Origin: an uncultured Candidatus Saccharibacteria bacterium
GTDB lineage: Bacteria; Patescibacteriota; Saccharimonadia; Saccharimonadales; Saccharimonadaceae
Length of the DNA: 46,851 nucleotides
Direction: 5' to 3'
Assembly (NCBI GenBank): GCA_947303945.1
Contig: CAMYZS010000011.1
Coordinates: 1-46,851, forward strand
Under the pieces are notes generated by a model. The model saw nothing but the letters and a program-made list of their open reading frames with translations, did not search any database and was not told the origin of the DNA. Positions 31,572 to 42,208 of the stretch are shown in pieces. Positions within the stretch are counted from its first letter, which is position 1. Every line of letters starts with the position of its first letter. Made by a program: the position numbers and the translations under genes.

Positions 31572-33218
31572 ATGATTAAAAACCGCGAGTATCGCCCACC
31601 TATCTCCGGCAGCGAGCAGGCTCCTTTGAGCCAATTTGGCTCCTTAAGCACGCCAGATACTCGGGGAGTAATCCAAAATACCCACGAAAAGCATCGTATT
31701 ACTCCGGACAAACTAGGTGAGTTTACAAAAGAATCCGTAAACACATATCTAGCCATTCGACAATCAGAAAACTATAACTTAATACGCAGAAAAGACCCCT
31801 TCCTCGCCCACGTCTATCAAACACTTATGCAAGAACATCCCGTTCTAAGGTGCGTTAAAGTTATAGACGAGAATACCAACGGTGCTTTCTACTCTCGTAT
31901 TTCAAAACTTAATAATCACTTTTTTCAAACAATACACTTCAATTTTTCCAATTCAGAAACCTATTTAAGACCCAACACAAACAAAAACGACAGTCTCGGT
32001 CTCGATTATGCATTAAAAACTATTGCACTCAAAACTGGAGCCAAATACTCCGAAATTTCGACAAACAAACATCTAATTACGTCTTTCATAATGATGCATG
32101 AGTTTGGCCACGCCTACGACTTCTTACGTAATTACCTCAGCGTTGAAGCTCATAAGCAAAACGAAAATCATTCATCTACACCAGACACTATCGCACAAGC
32201 ACTACCCCGTGCCTACAATAATGATTACGAAAACAGACTTAAAGATTTAATGACATTACCAATTCCGGGACAAACCACCTCCGACAATACCTCAGAAAAA
32301 ATTCAATTTTTCGCTAATCGGTTAAGAGCACTAGGCATCGACCCAAACAATCGTTCCGACGTCATTCTTCATCACAAAAAGAGCTACAGAGAAACGAGCT
32401 CCGAGTCCTTCGCCGACAACTTCGCGGCAACGTATATCATTAATCATTACAGCGACTTCTTTAGTACTGCTAATTCCCCAAGTTCTTCGGAAAAAGCTAG
32501 AACACATCTCGGCGAATGGCGACTTATAAATGATGATTTAGATATGCTCGGATTAGCTGAAGGAAAATCAATTAGTTTAACAAAATATGACCAAAAAGAT
32601 GGCATACCTTTCTTGCGCAATAAGCCAGAGAAAGAAGAAGGGTTCTTATTGAGCAAGCTAAAGATCGGCGAAGAAATAGTGTTACTAGATGAAGGAAATC
32701 CTGACCCAACCACAAGTCGCAAACAATTACCAAGAGTTAAAAATGTATTTATCCTACCGACGAAGAAAAATAATCAAATCGTAAACAAAATCATTATCCA
32801 ACTAAACGATAATGCTTCCCGAAATAATTCCCAATATTATCTAGTTGAACTCACTAACAAAGAACCACCAGAAATCATAGTCGACTCGAAAGAAATCACG
32901 AGTAATTTAAATCTAACCGTTGGCTCAAAAGTTCTATTAATGAAGAGAGAGCTTAATACTAACTCTATCTTTAAGCTTGGCGATATTATTGGCGGCAGAC
33001 TCGAACCGGCAGACGAAACCCACGACAGACCAATCATGATAAATGCCCCTATTATCCTATCATCTACAGTTGGCGAATATACCGGAATAGGAAACCTAGT
33101 AGATCCAGATTTCATGACTGGCGGCAATACGTCACCTATAATAAAAATTTATCGCAAATGGAAAAGATATTATCTAAGAACCCATTCTTCAATCTACGAG
33201 GTAATACCTTACGTATAG
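31572..33218 (+). CDS. Large HExxH metallopeptidase-like protein (548 aa)
   Basis: The N-terminal about 60 residues are polar and probably disordered. A zincin-like domain follows: SFIMMHEFGHAYDFL (HExxH, about residue 178) and, about 100 residues on, ETSSESFADNFAATY, whose ESFADNFA resembles the third-ligand helix of gluzincin-like peptidases. The C-terminal 200 residues are beta-rich with repeated valine-rich strands. No signal peptide or membrane helix. The start at ATG 31572 is 6 nt after TACAAT (31560-31565), so leaderless; a longer frame from 31428 would overlap the divergent gene and lie upstream of the promoter. Substrate unknown. Confidence 0.75.
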   Translation: MIKNREYRPPISGSEQAPLSQFGSLSTPDTRGVIQNTHEKHRITPDKLGEFTKESVNTYLAIRQSENYNLIRRKDPFLAHVYQTLMQEHPVLRCVKVIDENTNGAFYSRISKLNNHFFQTIHFNFSNSETYLRPNTNKNDSLGLDYALKTIALKTGAKYSEISTNKHLITSFIMMHEFGHAYDFLRNYLSVEAHKQNENHSSTPDTIAQALPRAYNNDYENRLKDLMTLPIPGQTTSDNTSEKIQFFANRLRALGIDPNNRSDVILHHKKSYRETSSESFADNFAATYIINHYSDFFSTANSPSSSEKARTHLGEWRLINDDLDMLGLAEGKSISLTKYDQKDGIPFLRNKPEKEEGFLLSKLKIGEEIVLLDEGNPDPTTSRKQLPRVKNVFILPTKKNNQIVNKIIIQLNDNASRNNSQYYLVELTNKEPPEIIVDSKEITSNLNLTVGSKVLLMKRELNTNSIFKLGDIIGGRLEPADETHDRPIMINAPIILSSTVGEYTGIGNLVDPDFMTGGNTSPIIKIYRKWKRYYLRTHSSIYEVIPYV

Positions 33219-33262
33219 CATCCGTTGTAAAAAATAAAGATAGTTGATACAATACCCTCACT

Positions 33263-34105
33263 ATGTTTATAGCAATCATGTTATTGTATATCATTCTAGC
33301 GACCGGGCTTAGTCAATTCTATAAACTCACAACGCGCACCATGAAAAACGCCGCCGCCCAAACGGTCGGTATTCAGTTTATCGCAAGTTTAAGCTGCTTA
33401 TTATTCATACCTTTTTTTGAACTACGCTTCCCTTCTAATCCATTAACTTATTTATTCCTGATTCTATCTTGCGTCTTTTACGCTATCAACAACTTCATGC
33501 TCGCTAGTGTTCGCAAAAACCTAGAGGCCTCAGCCATGGATATACTAAAACAAAGCTACACAGCCGCGATGACATTAGCTGGCTTTATCTTACTTGGCGA
33601 GCAAATTACACTATTCAAAGTGCTAGGAATAATGGCTATTATATGCGGGAACGTATTATTGTTTTGGCAACGCAAAAAAACGAAAAAGACAAAATACGTT
33701 TGGCTCGGCCTCCTAGCCTACGCCTGCAATGTTGCAGCAGGCTTAATCGATGTTAACTCTTCTAAGGAGTTTAACTTGCCAATCTATGTAGCATTCATCT
33801 ATATCATCCCCGCACTCTTTATCTTTGTTAGTAATCGACTACATTTCGCAGACGTCATTAATGAATATAAACGAGCCAACAAAAAGAACCTTTTAATTAC
33901 TGGCATTTGTTTTAGCATGCAATATCTCGTCCTCCTAATCGCATACTCCATGAGTGAAGTGTCGGTAGTAGCACCACTCGCCAGCTTATCAGCAGTATCA
34001 AATGTAGCCGTTGGGTTTTTGTGGCTAAAAGAAAGAAATCATCCAATCAAAAAAATCATCGCCGCCACCCTCGCAGTAATCGGCGTAATTCTTATAAAAC
34101 TATAA
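33263..34105 (+). CDS. EamA/DMT-family transporter
   Basis: About ten transmembrane helices in two five-helix halves, the layout of the drug/metabolite transporter superfamily. The EamA signature is seen at the end of each half: FILLGEQITLFKVLGIMAII (first) and VGFLWLKERNHPIKK, then IIAATLAVIGVILI (second). 280 residues, typical. Substrate unknown. The ATG at 33263 has no SD; TACAAT (33248-33253) ends 9 nt upstream. Confidence 0.82.
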   Translation: MFIAIMLLYIILATGLSQFYKLTTRTMKNAAAQTVGIQFIASLSCLLFIPFFELRFPSNPLTYLFLILSCVFYAINNFMLASVRKNLEASAMDILKQSYTAAMTLAGFILLGEQITLFKVLGIMAIICGNVLLFWQRKKTKKTKYVWLGLLAYACNVAAGLIDVNSSKEFNLPIYVAFIYIIPALFIFVSNRLHFADVINEYKRANKKNLLITGICFSMQYLVLLIAYSMSEVSVVAPLASLSAVSNVAVGFLWLKERNHPIKKIIAATLAVIGVILIKL

Positions 34106-34136
34106 CGATTTCAAAAAATAACTATATAATATAGCT

Positions 34137-34721
34137 ATGAAAAATGAAATCGAGGCTAAATTTCTAGATATCAATAAAGAAGATATTCGCTCAAAACTCG
34201 AGTCTATGGGTGCTACACTAGTTAAACCCGAAACATTAATGCGCCGTACCGTATTCTACACTGGCGATCATTCCTTTGCTCGTGTCCGCGATGAAGGCGA
34301 CAAAATCATCATGACTTACAAAAACGTCAGCGATGACCAATCAATTCTTGGCACCAAAGAAGTCAATATCCAAGTTAATAATTACGACGACGCCATACTC
34401 TTCCTCAATGGCTGCGGCCTAGAGATAAAAGCTCGCCAAGAAACCAAACGCGAAATCTGGACACTCGGTCATGCCGAACTCTGTATCGACACCTGGCCTT
34501 GGTTGCCAACTTTTCTAGAAATCGAAGCTCCAACCGAAGACGAAGTATGGCAAGTCACCAAGAAGCTCGGCTTCAAAAAGTCCGACGCCAAATTTGGCTC
34601 CGTCGATATAACCTATCAGCATTACTACGGCGTCGACCCAGATATAGTCAATCAACACACTCCAGAAATACTTTTTAGTATAAAAGCACCAGACTGGACA
34701 AAAGCTAAACGCCACATATAG
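34137..34721 (+). CDS. CYTH-domain (triphosphate tunnel metalloenzyme) protein
   Basis: It begins with NEIEAKF, the E-x-E-x-K signature of CYTH/TTM enzymes, followed by alternating charged strands lining a beta-barrel tunnel (RRTVFYTGD, FARVRDEGDKIIMTYKN, ETKREIWTLG, CIDTWPWLPTFLEIEAPTED). The family includes class IV adenylate cyclases, thiamine triphosphatases and inorganic triphosphatases; I cannot choose between them. 194 residues, normal. The ATG at 34137 is exactly 6 nt after TATAAT (34125-34130), with no SD, so leaderless. Confidence 0.82.
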   Translation: MKNEIEAKFLDINKEDIRSKLESMGATLVKPETLMRRTVFYTGDHSFARVRDEGDKIIMTYKNVSDDQSILGTKEVNIQVNNYDDAILFLNGCGLEIKARQETKREIWTLGHAELCIDTWPWLPTFLEIEAPTEDEVWQVTKKLGFKKSDAKFGSVDITYQHYYGVDPDIVNQHTPEILFSIKAPDWTKAKRHI

Positions 34722-34806
34722 CACAACCAACATTTAGCATCGTGCTGCATTCTAATAATTTATCCCAAACAATATAATAATCGTCGATATATACGGCTAC
34801 GTGTAG

Positions 34807-34835
34807 TTGACAACAACTAAAAAACGTTGTAGAAT
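34807..34835 (+). promoter_or_regulatory. Promoter of the leader peptide/34876 gene
   Basis: Exact TTGACA (34807-34812), 17-nt spacer, TAGAAT (34830-34835). Confidence 0.75.
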
Positions 34836-34852
34836 AAAAGGAGGAAACGATT

Positions 34853-34876
34853 TTGTACGTTAGGAGGGCTGTCTAA
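34853..34876 (+). CDS. Possible 7-codon leader peptide overlapping the next gene
   Basis: An ideal SD (AAGGAGG, 34838-34844) lies 8 nt before TTG 34853, which opens TTG-TAC-GTT-AGG-AGG-GCT-GTC-TAA. The stop overlaps the ATG of the 34876 gene (TAATG), and its tandem AGG-AGG arginine codons are at the same time the SD (34862-34867) of that gene, 8 nt before its ATG. Expression is not proven; two well-placed SDs in one leader are hard to explain otherwise. Confidence 0.4.
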   Translation: MYVRRAV

Positions 34877-35301
34877 TGCAATATGCAATCGAGAAAAGAA
34901 TATCCGTAGATGTTTTATTTGGACCCAGTAAAAAGCGTCTCAGCAAGGCGCATCGCGCTATACAAACAGCAGATGCGTTCAGAGCAGAAATCGGCTCAAA
35001 CATCCCCAACGATGATTATGACTATTTAAGCATAATACTCGTACCAACATGTTTAACCTGGTACTTAAAGGGGAAACATTTCCCCTACAGGATAAACGCC
35101 TTTGCAGAAAGAATTGTTGAGCTTGATGACGGTAGTTATCTAATCGAATTCAAGCATCAAAACTGGCGGAGACTACGTACACTCCGCGCACAAGACGCAG
35201 AATATAGGTTAGATCCAGAAACAACCTACTTTTTCCGCATCATATACAATCCCACAACCAGAAGTGGATTTGTGACTCAAATAAAAAAAGAGTCCAGATA
35301 A
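34876..35301 (+). CDS. Hypothetical protein (141 aa), orphan gene
   Basis: Unrecognised basic, soluble-looking protein; helical N-terminus (SKKRLSKAHRAIQTADAFRA) followed by beta-rich segments (YLSIILVPTCLTWYL, RIVELDDGSYLIEFKH, TTYFFRIIYNPTTRSGF). No signal peptide. The ATG at 34876 has an excellent SD (AGGAGG) and a consensus-type promoter, overlaps a possible leader peptide, and the gene ends 8 nt before an intrinsic terminator. It is another single-gene SD/terminator unit. Function unknown. Confidence 0.65.
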   Translation: MQYAIEKRISVDVLFGPSKKRLSKAHRAIQTADAFRAEIGSNIPNDDYDYLSIILVPTCLTWYLKGKHFPYRINAFAERIVELDDGSYLIEFKHQNWRRLRTLRAQDAEYRLDPETTYFFRIIYNPTTRSGFVTQIKKESR

Positions 35302-35309
35302 AGCCAAGT

Positions 35310-35338
35310 GGCCGCCGATACTATATCGACGGCCTTTT
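35310..35338 (+). terminator. Intrinsic terminator of the 34876-35301 gene
   Basis: The stem GGCCG-x-CGAT / ATCG-x-CGGCC (35310-35334, one mismatch) is followed by TTTT. Confidence 0.75.
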
Positions 35339-35340
35339 CT

Positions 35341-35988
35341 CTAGCTTAATTTACCTTTTCTTAATTTTAGTATTTCATCCGCGCGTTTTGCAACTTGCCT
35401 ACTATGCGTCACAATAATCACAATTTTCTTTTCCTTATGTGCCAGATCTCTAAAGATATTTATAATTTTCTCTTCAGTATCCTCATCAAGATTCCCCGTC
35501 GGCTCATCCGCCACAATAATTGGCGAATTTGACGCGATAGCTCGCGCGATTGCTACTCGCTGTTGCTGACCACCAGACAACTTTCCAATCAACCGACGCC
35601 CCTCCTCCTCGGATAATCCAACTTGCCTTAAATATTTATTCGCATCGACTTTTCTATTATCAAAATCTATTGCGACTTCTACATTCTCTTTGGCTGTCAT
35701 GTATTTAATTAAGTTATACGACTGAAACACAATGTTCACATATTTCAAACGAAATTCCGACCCACCAATTTTCTTTAAACTCTTACCATTATATTTTATG
35801 TCACCATCCTGCAACTTATCTAAAGCCGATATTAGTGACAGAAATGTCGTCTTGCCTGAACCGCTCTCGCCAACAATCGCATATACTTTACCTGCTTTAA
35901 ATTCAGCATTTATATCATTTAGAACTTGTTGTTTCCCGGACGCATTTGTATAACTGTATGAAATTCCTTCAACTTTTAAAATATTCAT
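35341..35988 (-). CDS. ABC transporter ATP-binding protein (MacB/LolD-like)
   Basis: Walker A GESGSGKTTFL, Q-loop FQSYNLI, signature LSGGQQQRVAIARAIA, Walker B IIVADEPTGNLDEDT and H-loop IIVTHSRQVA: a complete 215-residue ATPase of the MacB/FtsE/LolD subfamily (the EPTGNLD and 'QSYNL' patterns are typical). It is co-directional with, and 2 nt downstream of, its permease, at the end of the response regulator–histidine kinase–permease–ATPase cluster. Such sensor-linked MacB-type exporters often handle antimicrobial peptides or cell-envelope stress, which is inference here. Confidence 0.92.
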   Translation of the reverse strand: MNILKVEGISYSYTNASGKQQVLNDINAEFKAGKVYAIVGESGSGKTTFLSLISALDKLQDGDIKYNGKSLKKIGGSEFRLKYVNIVFQSYNLIKYMTAKENVEVAIDFDNRKVDANKYLRQVGLSEEEGRRLIGKLSGGQQQRVAIARAIASNSPIIVADEPTGNLDEDTEEKIINIFRDLAHKEKKIVIIVTHSRQVAKRADEILKLRKGKLS

Positions 35989-35990
35989 CT

Positions 35991-37484
35991 CTACTCCTTC
36001 CCCGCTAAGATTTCTTTTGGCTGATAGCGTAACACATTAATCGATGGCAAAATTAAAGCAATGATTATCACCAAGTAGCCCGTTACGAATAGTAATAAGA
36101 AATCAATCGGCGTCGCATTAATATCTAACTCTACATCCTTATTGTTATTAGTAAACATTTGCTGTTTCATGCTTCTTGTTTCTGACCCTTCCGGAGGAGC
36201 CATTGTGCCACCCGTAGAGCTTCCGGTTTGCGTGCCCGGACGGCCAAAATTACGTTCAGATTGCTGTGCGCTAGAAGCCGTTTGCGATTCTAACATGCTT
36301 TGCCCCATCATTTTTGCCAAAATAGTACCAGACAACGAAGCTAAAGCAAAACCCAGGGTGCCTACAATCAATAACTCCATCGCAATTTGCCCAATGATAT
36401 TCTTCTTATGTGCCCCCAGAGATAACAAGACACCCATTTCATAACGACGATCTTTCACATTAATTGTCACTATCAAAGTAATGATAATAATAGCCGCCAC
36501 AATTACGATAATTAAAATCGTTGTCGCAAAACTACCGACATCCTCGATTGAACCAGACAACGCATCATATTCACTTGTATCAACGGCAATCTTTAACTTA
36601 TTCTCTGCTAAACTTGGAAAATCCGTATTTATTTTTTCTACGAACTCTTCCGCTTTGTCCGAATTATTCATGTAATATTTAACGTTGTTCACGTTATAGT
36701 TGCCATCATTGTAGTCGTCAGCACTCAAGAACTTTGCCGCCGTTTCTATGTTCATATAAATTGCATTAGAATCTGCACGCTCATTAGAATCGTCATGAAT
36801 GCCTATTACACTTAATTCGATCGTTTTCTCGGTATATACATTTTTAATCTTGAAGCTATCGCCAACTTTTAGGCCGTTTAGTTCTGCGAATTCATAAGAA
36901 ATCATCGCCTCATCATTCGTGTCCTCATCAAAGTACGTCCCGTCTTTAATCGTGAATGATTCGCTTTCGACACCCGATATATATGCATAGGCATTAATTC
37001 CAGAAATAGTAATATCTTTTTCCAAAGTGCTTTCACTAGAAGATTCTGAACGCATCCTGCCGCCAGGTCCACCCGGCATTCCATTATCTCCTTCGCTCTC
37101 GACTACCTCAAGACTGGCCGAATTAGCGGAACTCGATAATTCGTAAGAATAATCCTTTACATAGTCCGAATATGTCGCAACTTTATTTGCCGTTTCGACA
37201 TCCACCGCCGGGCGAACCATATTCTTAAATATTTCTTTCCGGTCGCTACCATTTTCCATTTCTTCTTTCTGTGCCTCGCGTATAGCATCCATATCGGCCT
37301 GAATCGTTACCGTACCACCAAGTGTCGATTTTGCGTAATCCATCTGCGCCGCAACCGCAGTCTTAATTGTTATGGCTGCTAATACTAAATTAGCCATCAT
37401 GAAGAATATTGAAGCTAATATTATCGTTCGTCCAAGTTTTCGCCTAATCGACAAAAAGCTCCTCTTCAGCATGTTCTTAAACAT
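35991..37484 (-). CDS. ABC transporter permease (MacB/FtsX family)
   Basis: Four transmembrane helices: one N-terminal (about residues 18-40) and three C-terminal (about 330-350, 375-400 and 465-490). A large extracytoplasmic MacB_PCD-like domain sits between the first and second. The FtsX-domain stretch DRRYEMGVLLSLGAHKKNII is characteristic. Low-complexity inserts (GMPGGPGGRMRSESSSE, and a Ser/Gly/Thr/Pro-rich loop near 410-440) lie in extracytoplasmic loops. No SD as good as elsewhere is seen; the gene begins 60 nt after the histidine kinase stop, probably same transcript. Confidence 0.9.
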   Translation of the reverse strand: MFKNMLKRSFLSIRRKLGRTIILASIFFMMANLVLAAITIKTAVAAQMDYAKSTLGGTVTIQADMDAIREAQKEEMENGSDRKEIFKNMVRPAVDVETANKVATYSDYVKDYSYELSSSANSASLEVVESEGDNGMPGGPGGRMRSESSSESTLEKDITISGINAYAYISGVESESFTIKDGTYFDEDTNDEAMISYEFAELNGLKVGDSFKIKNVYTEKTIELSVIGIHDDSNERADSNAIYMNIETAAKFLSADDYNDGNYNVNNVKYYMNNSDKAEEFVEKINTDFPSLAENKLKIAVDTSEYDALSGSIEDVGSFATTILIIVIVAAIIIITLIVTINVKDRRYEMGVLLSLGAHKKNIIGQIAMELLIVGTLGFALASLSGTILAKMMGQSMLESQTASSAQQSERNFGRPGTQTGSSTGGTMAPPEGSETRSMKQQMFTNNNKDVELDINATPIDFLLLFVTGYLVIIIALILPSINVLRYQPKEILAGKE

Positions 37485-37544
37485 TCTGTTGCCCTTTCTA
37501 TTATTTTTCTGACTTTATTATTGCTATGAAGATTTAAATGAAAC

Positions 37545-38471
37545 TTAAAATTCTAAAATAAAACTTGTCGTTTTCTTATCGGAATCCGCTCTAATCTTCC
37601 AATTATTTTGATCAACCACCGCTTTCGCAATTGCTAACCCTAGTCCAGACCCATCCACGGTTTTATCCGTCTGATAAAATCGATCAAATACTCTCGCTAA
37701 CTTTTCTTGCGGTATCGTTTTTCCATCATTCTTTACCGTCAAGCTCTTGCTTGATACTATTACTTCAATTTTTGACATCGAATACTTTACGGCATTATCC
37801 AATAAGATATCCAAAACTTGTTCAAAATCTGCCTTCACGATTTTTGCTTCTACCTTTTCGGGCAAATTCAGCTTTATCTCTTTATCGCCCAATCGCGCTT
37901 CAATTAATTGCGTATGTCTTTTTACTATTTTTGCCAGATTAACATCCTTCTTTTCGATTGCAACCGTACGTCCATCCGTTCGCGCCAATACCAACAAATC
38001 GTTCACTAATTTCGCTGCTCTATCTAATTCTGAATCCACATTATCCACCCATGGCTGTTCGGTTGCGCCCAATGCTTCGAAATTAGCCCTCGCCGCCGCA
38101 ATTGGCGTCTTCAATTCATGTGATGCATTTGCAATAAACTCTCGTTGTTTATTATATGCATCCTTTACTGGCTCAATGGATCTCTCAGCATAATAATAAC
38201 TTGCAACAAAAACCAATAGCTCTGTCACGATAGCCACCAATAGTAAAGTAATTCCAAGCCGCTCTAATCTTCGTGCGCGATCTTGTTTTATTTCTTCATC
38301 AAACGCCTCACGCATCTCGCTCGTCATTTGTTCGTGCTCATGCAACCGCGGCGGACGCTCTTTGTCTGAAATTGCCGTTGCGGCAAAAATCGAACCAAAC
38401 GAAATTGCCAATATTAAAGTGGTAAATATCACGTTTGTTAGAATAAACTTATTGCGTAATTTCTTAAACAT
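37545..38471 (-). CDS. Sensor histidine kinase
   Basis: Two transmembrane helices (about residues 10-33 and 73-93) flank a short extracytoplasmic loop of about 40 residues rich in charged residues, too small for a classical ligand-binding domain. The HisKA box is FIANASHELKTPIAAARANF (phospho-His). The ATPase domain has ILLDNAVKYS (N box), TVKNDGK (G1), FDRFYQTD (F box) and GSGLGLAIAKAV (G2). The small-loop (intramembrane-sensing) layout together with the adjacent MacB-type transporter suggests an envelope- or peptide-stress sensor. Starts 1 nt after the response regulator stop. Confidence 0.92.
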   Translation of the reverse strand: MFKKLRNKFILTNVIFTTLILAISFGSIFAATAISDKERPPRLHEHEQMTSEMREAFDEEIKQDRARRLERLGITLLLVAIVTELLVFVASYYYAERSIEPVKDAYNKQREFIANASHELKTPIAAARANFEALGATEQPWVDNVDSELDRAAKLVNDLLVLARTDGRTVAIEKKDVNLAKIVKRHTQLIEARLGDKEIKLNLPEKVEAKIVKADFEQVLDILLDNAVKYSMSKIEVIVSSKSLTVKNDGKTIPQEKLARVFDRFYQTDKTVDGSGLGLAIAKAVVDQNNWKIRADSDKKTTSFILEF

Positions 38472-38472
38472 A

Positions 38473-39132
38473 CTATGCTTCTACAATTTTATAACCAAAA
38501 CCGCGCACCGAATTAATGGTCGCCTTCGCGCCGATCTTTTTTAAAACTTTACGCAAACGTGAAACGTAAACTTCAATGTAATTATCCTCACCAAATACTT
38601 CCCCACCCCAAACCTTATTTAATAAGAAATCTTTCTTAACAATCTTTCCCGGAGTCTTTAATAACTCATGAATAATTCCAGCTTCTTTTATCGTCAACGA
38701 AAAACCATTTAGGCTTTTCTCGTTTACGTCATAAACCAAGTTTAAATATCTTACCTTTTCATCGTTTATCTTCGCCGGGCGACGTAGAAGTGCTTTGATG
38801 CGCGCTATCAACTCAGCTGTTTTAAATGGTTTTGCCAAATAATCATCGGCGCCCGCGTCCAAACCATTTACTTTATCTTCTACTTCCGATAATGCCGAGA
38901 GCATAATCACTGGCGTTGCGATTTTCTTTTCACGCATTCGTCGTAAAATATCAATACCAGATAATTTCGGTAACATTACATCTAAAATTACCACGTCATA
39001 AATCTCGTCTACGGCCTTATTCAGCCCGTCCTCACCATTGAAAGCTAAATCGCAATCAATTTCTTCTTTACCTAAATTATGTTTTACGGCTTCCGCCAAG
39101 AATTTTTCATCTTCTACGTATAGAACTCTCAT
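38473..39132 (-). CDS. OmpR/PhoB-family response regulator
   Basis: N-terminal receiver domain: acidic pair YVEDEKF, phospho-acceptor Asp in VVILDVMLPK, Thr/Ser switch MLSALSEVED and Lys in DYLAKPFKT. C-terminal winged-helix DNA-binding domain ending YVSRLRKVLKKIGAKATINS, then VRGFGYKIV. The start is placed at ATG 39132 (MRVLYVEDE) with a strong SD (GAGGAGAT); an in-frame ATG at 39174 would add 14 unrelated residues. First gene of the cluster. A decayed paralog lies at 30568-30861. Confidence 0.94.
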   Translation of the reverse strand: MRVLYVEDEKFLAEAVKHNLGKEEIDCDLAFNGEDGLNKAVDEIYDVVILDVMLPKLSGIDILRRMREKKIATPVIMLSALSEVEDKVNGLDAGADDYLAKPFKTAELIARIKALLRRPAKINDEKVRYLNLVYDVNEKSLNGFSLTIKEAGIIHELLKTPGKIVKKDFLLNKVWGGEVFGEDNYIEVYVSRLRKVLKKIGAKATINSVRGFGYKIVEA

Positions 39133-39201
39133 TAGTATCTCCTCTATCCTTATAATACCAAGTCTAAAACCCAAAGCTGAAAAAAGCTTAAAAAACTAAA
39201 A

Positions 39202-39220
39202 AGCATAGATATGCTATAAT
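39202..39220 (+). promoter_or_regulatory. -10 box with adjacent inverted repeat, promoter of the 39272 gene
   Basis: TATAAT (39215-39220) directly follows the 6-bp inverted repeat AGCATA-GA-TATGCT (39202-39215). No good -35 is seen, so activation or operator binding at the palindrome is conceivable. Confidence 0.45.
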
Positions 39221-39271
39221 TGCCAAAAAACAATTAACTGCACTTTTCTATTTATGGAGGCGATTATACAG

Positions 39272-39601
39272 ATGATAAAAACCCTTAATCCCATTTTTAG
39301 CGTGCGCCTATATAACGCATCGTACAACCCCAAAACCAACGAAGCAACAGTACGCATACCTATATCATTCATCTTCCTTACTATACCCTACACTATAAAG
39401 GGAAAGATCACCCACGAGAACGACGAAAACACGACATTAATATTTCACTACATCCCAAAGCTAAATGTCACCATTATGTGCTCAGATGGCAAAAAAAGAA
39501 AGCTCCGCCGTGACAACGAATATTCAGTCGTGGTCAATTTCAATGTTCCACACGAAGCATTAATTACGGACCGCAAGCTTCTCCAACAATTCCTCTCATA
39601 A
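39272..39601 (+). CDS. Hypothetical protein (109 aa), orphan gene
   Basis: Unrecognised, basic, mostly beta-strand-like protein (SVRLYNASYNPKTNEATVRI, then a hydrophobic stretch SFIFLTIPYTI, then NTTLIFHYIPKLNVTI). No signal peptide. The start is placed at ATG 39272 with GGAGG at 39256-39260 (11-nt spacing); the ATG at 39254 overlaps that SD and would add six residues. It ends 8 nt before an intrinsic terminator. Function unknown. Confidence 0.55.
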   Translation: MIKTLNPIFSVRLYNASYNPKTNEATVRIPISFIFLTIPYTIKGKITHENDENTTLIFHYIPKLNVTIMCSDGKKRKLRRDNEYSVVVNFNVPHEALITDRKLLQQFLS

Positions 39602-39609
39602 TGACACCT

Positions 39610-39634
39610 AGCCAACCCTAAACGGTTGGCTTTT
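39610..39634 (+). terminator. Intrinsic terminator of the 39272-39601 gene
   Basis: The stem AGCCAACC (39610-39617) / GGTTGGCT (39624-39631) runs into TTTT. Confidence 0.82.
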
Positions 39635-39694
39635 ATTCATTAATCCAATAATTAGTTTTGCAAAGAAGACAAAAAAATTATATAATAACAAAAC

Positions 39695-41867
<2,173 letters not shown>

Positions 41868-41880
<13 letters not shown>

Positions 41881-42068
41881 AAAAAACTAACAATTTTATT
41901 ATAATCCGTTATGGACATTAAACCTACTTGACAAAGGATCTCTAGTATCCTAGGATCAATGCCTTCGCGCCGATGTCCTTCCGTATCGATATACCAGGCT
42001 GCGCCATTCTCCTCGCGCATTTCAAACCAGCACGTTTTGCCATCTGTAGTGGATCTCATAATGACCAT
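41868..42068 (-). CDS. Hypothetical small protein (66 aa), orphan gene
   Basis: Unrecognised. Beta-hairpin-like N-terminus (CWFEMREENGAAWYIDTEGH) and a helical C-terminus (PRILEILCQVGLMSITDYNK). No signal peptide. The ATG at 42068 has a very strong SD (AAGGAGGGGG), a full-consensus promoter (42122-42150) and a terminator whose stem overlaps both its own last codons and the end of tgt. Function unknown. Confidence 0.65.
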
Positions 42069-42121
42069 GACGCCCCCTCCTTCTTATAATTTACATAAAA
42101 CTTTAGCAAGCTTATGCTTAC

Positions 42122-42150
42122 ATTATAGCACAGAGAGCATTATTTGTCAA
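42122..42150 (-). promoter_or_regulatory. Full-consensus promoter of the 41868-42068 gene
   Basis: On the minus strand: exact TTGACA (complement of 42145-42150), 17-nt spacer, exact TATAAT (complement of 42122-42127). Confidence 0.85.
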
Positions 42151-42208
42151 TCCACATCACATTAAACCAAATTTTCACAATACTAGCACAGCTAATAATC
42201 CACTTGCA

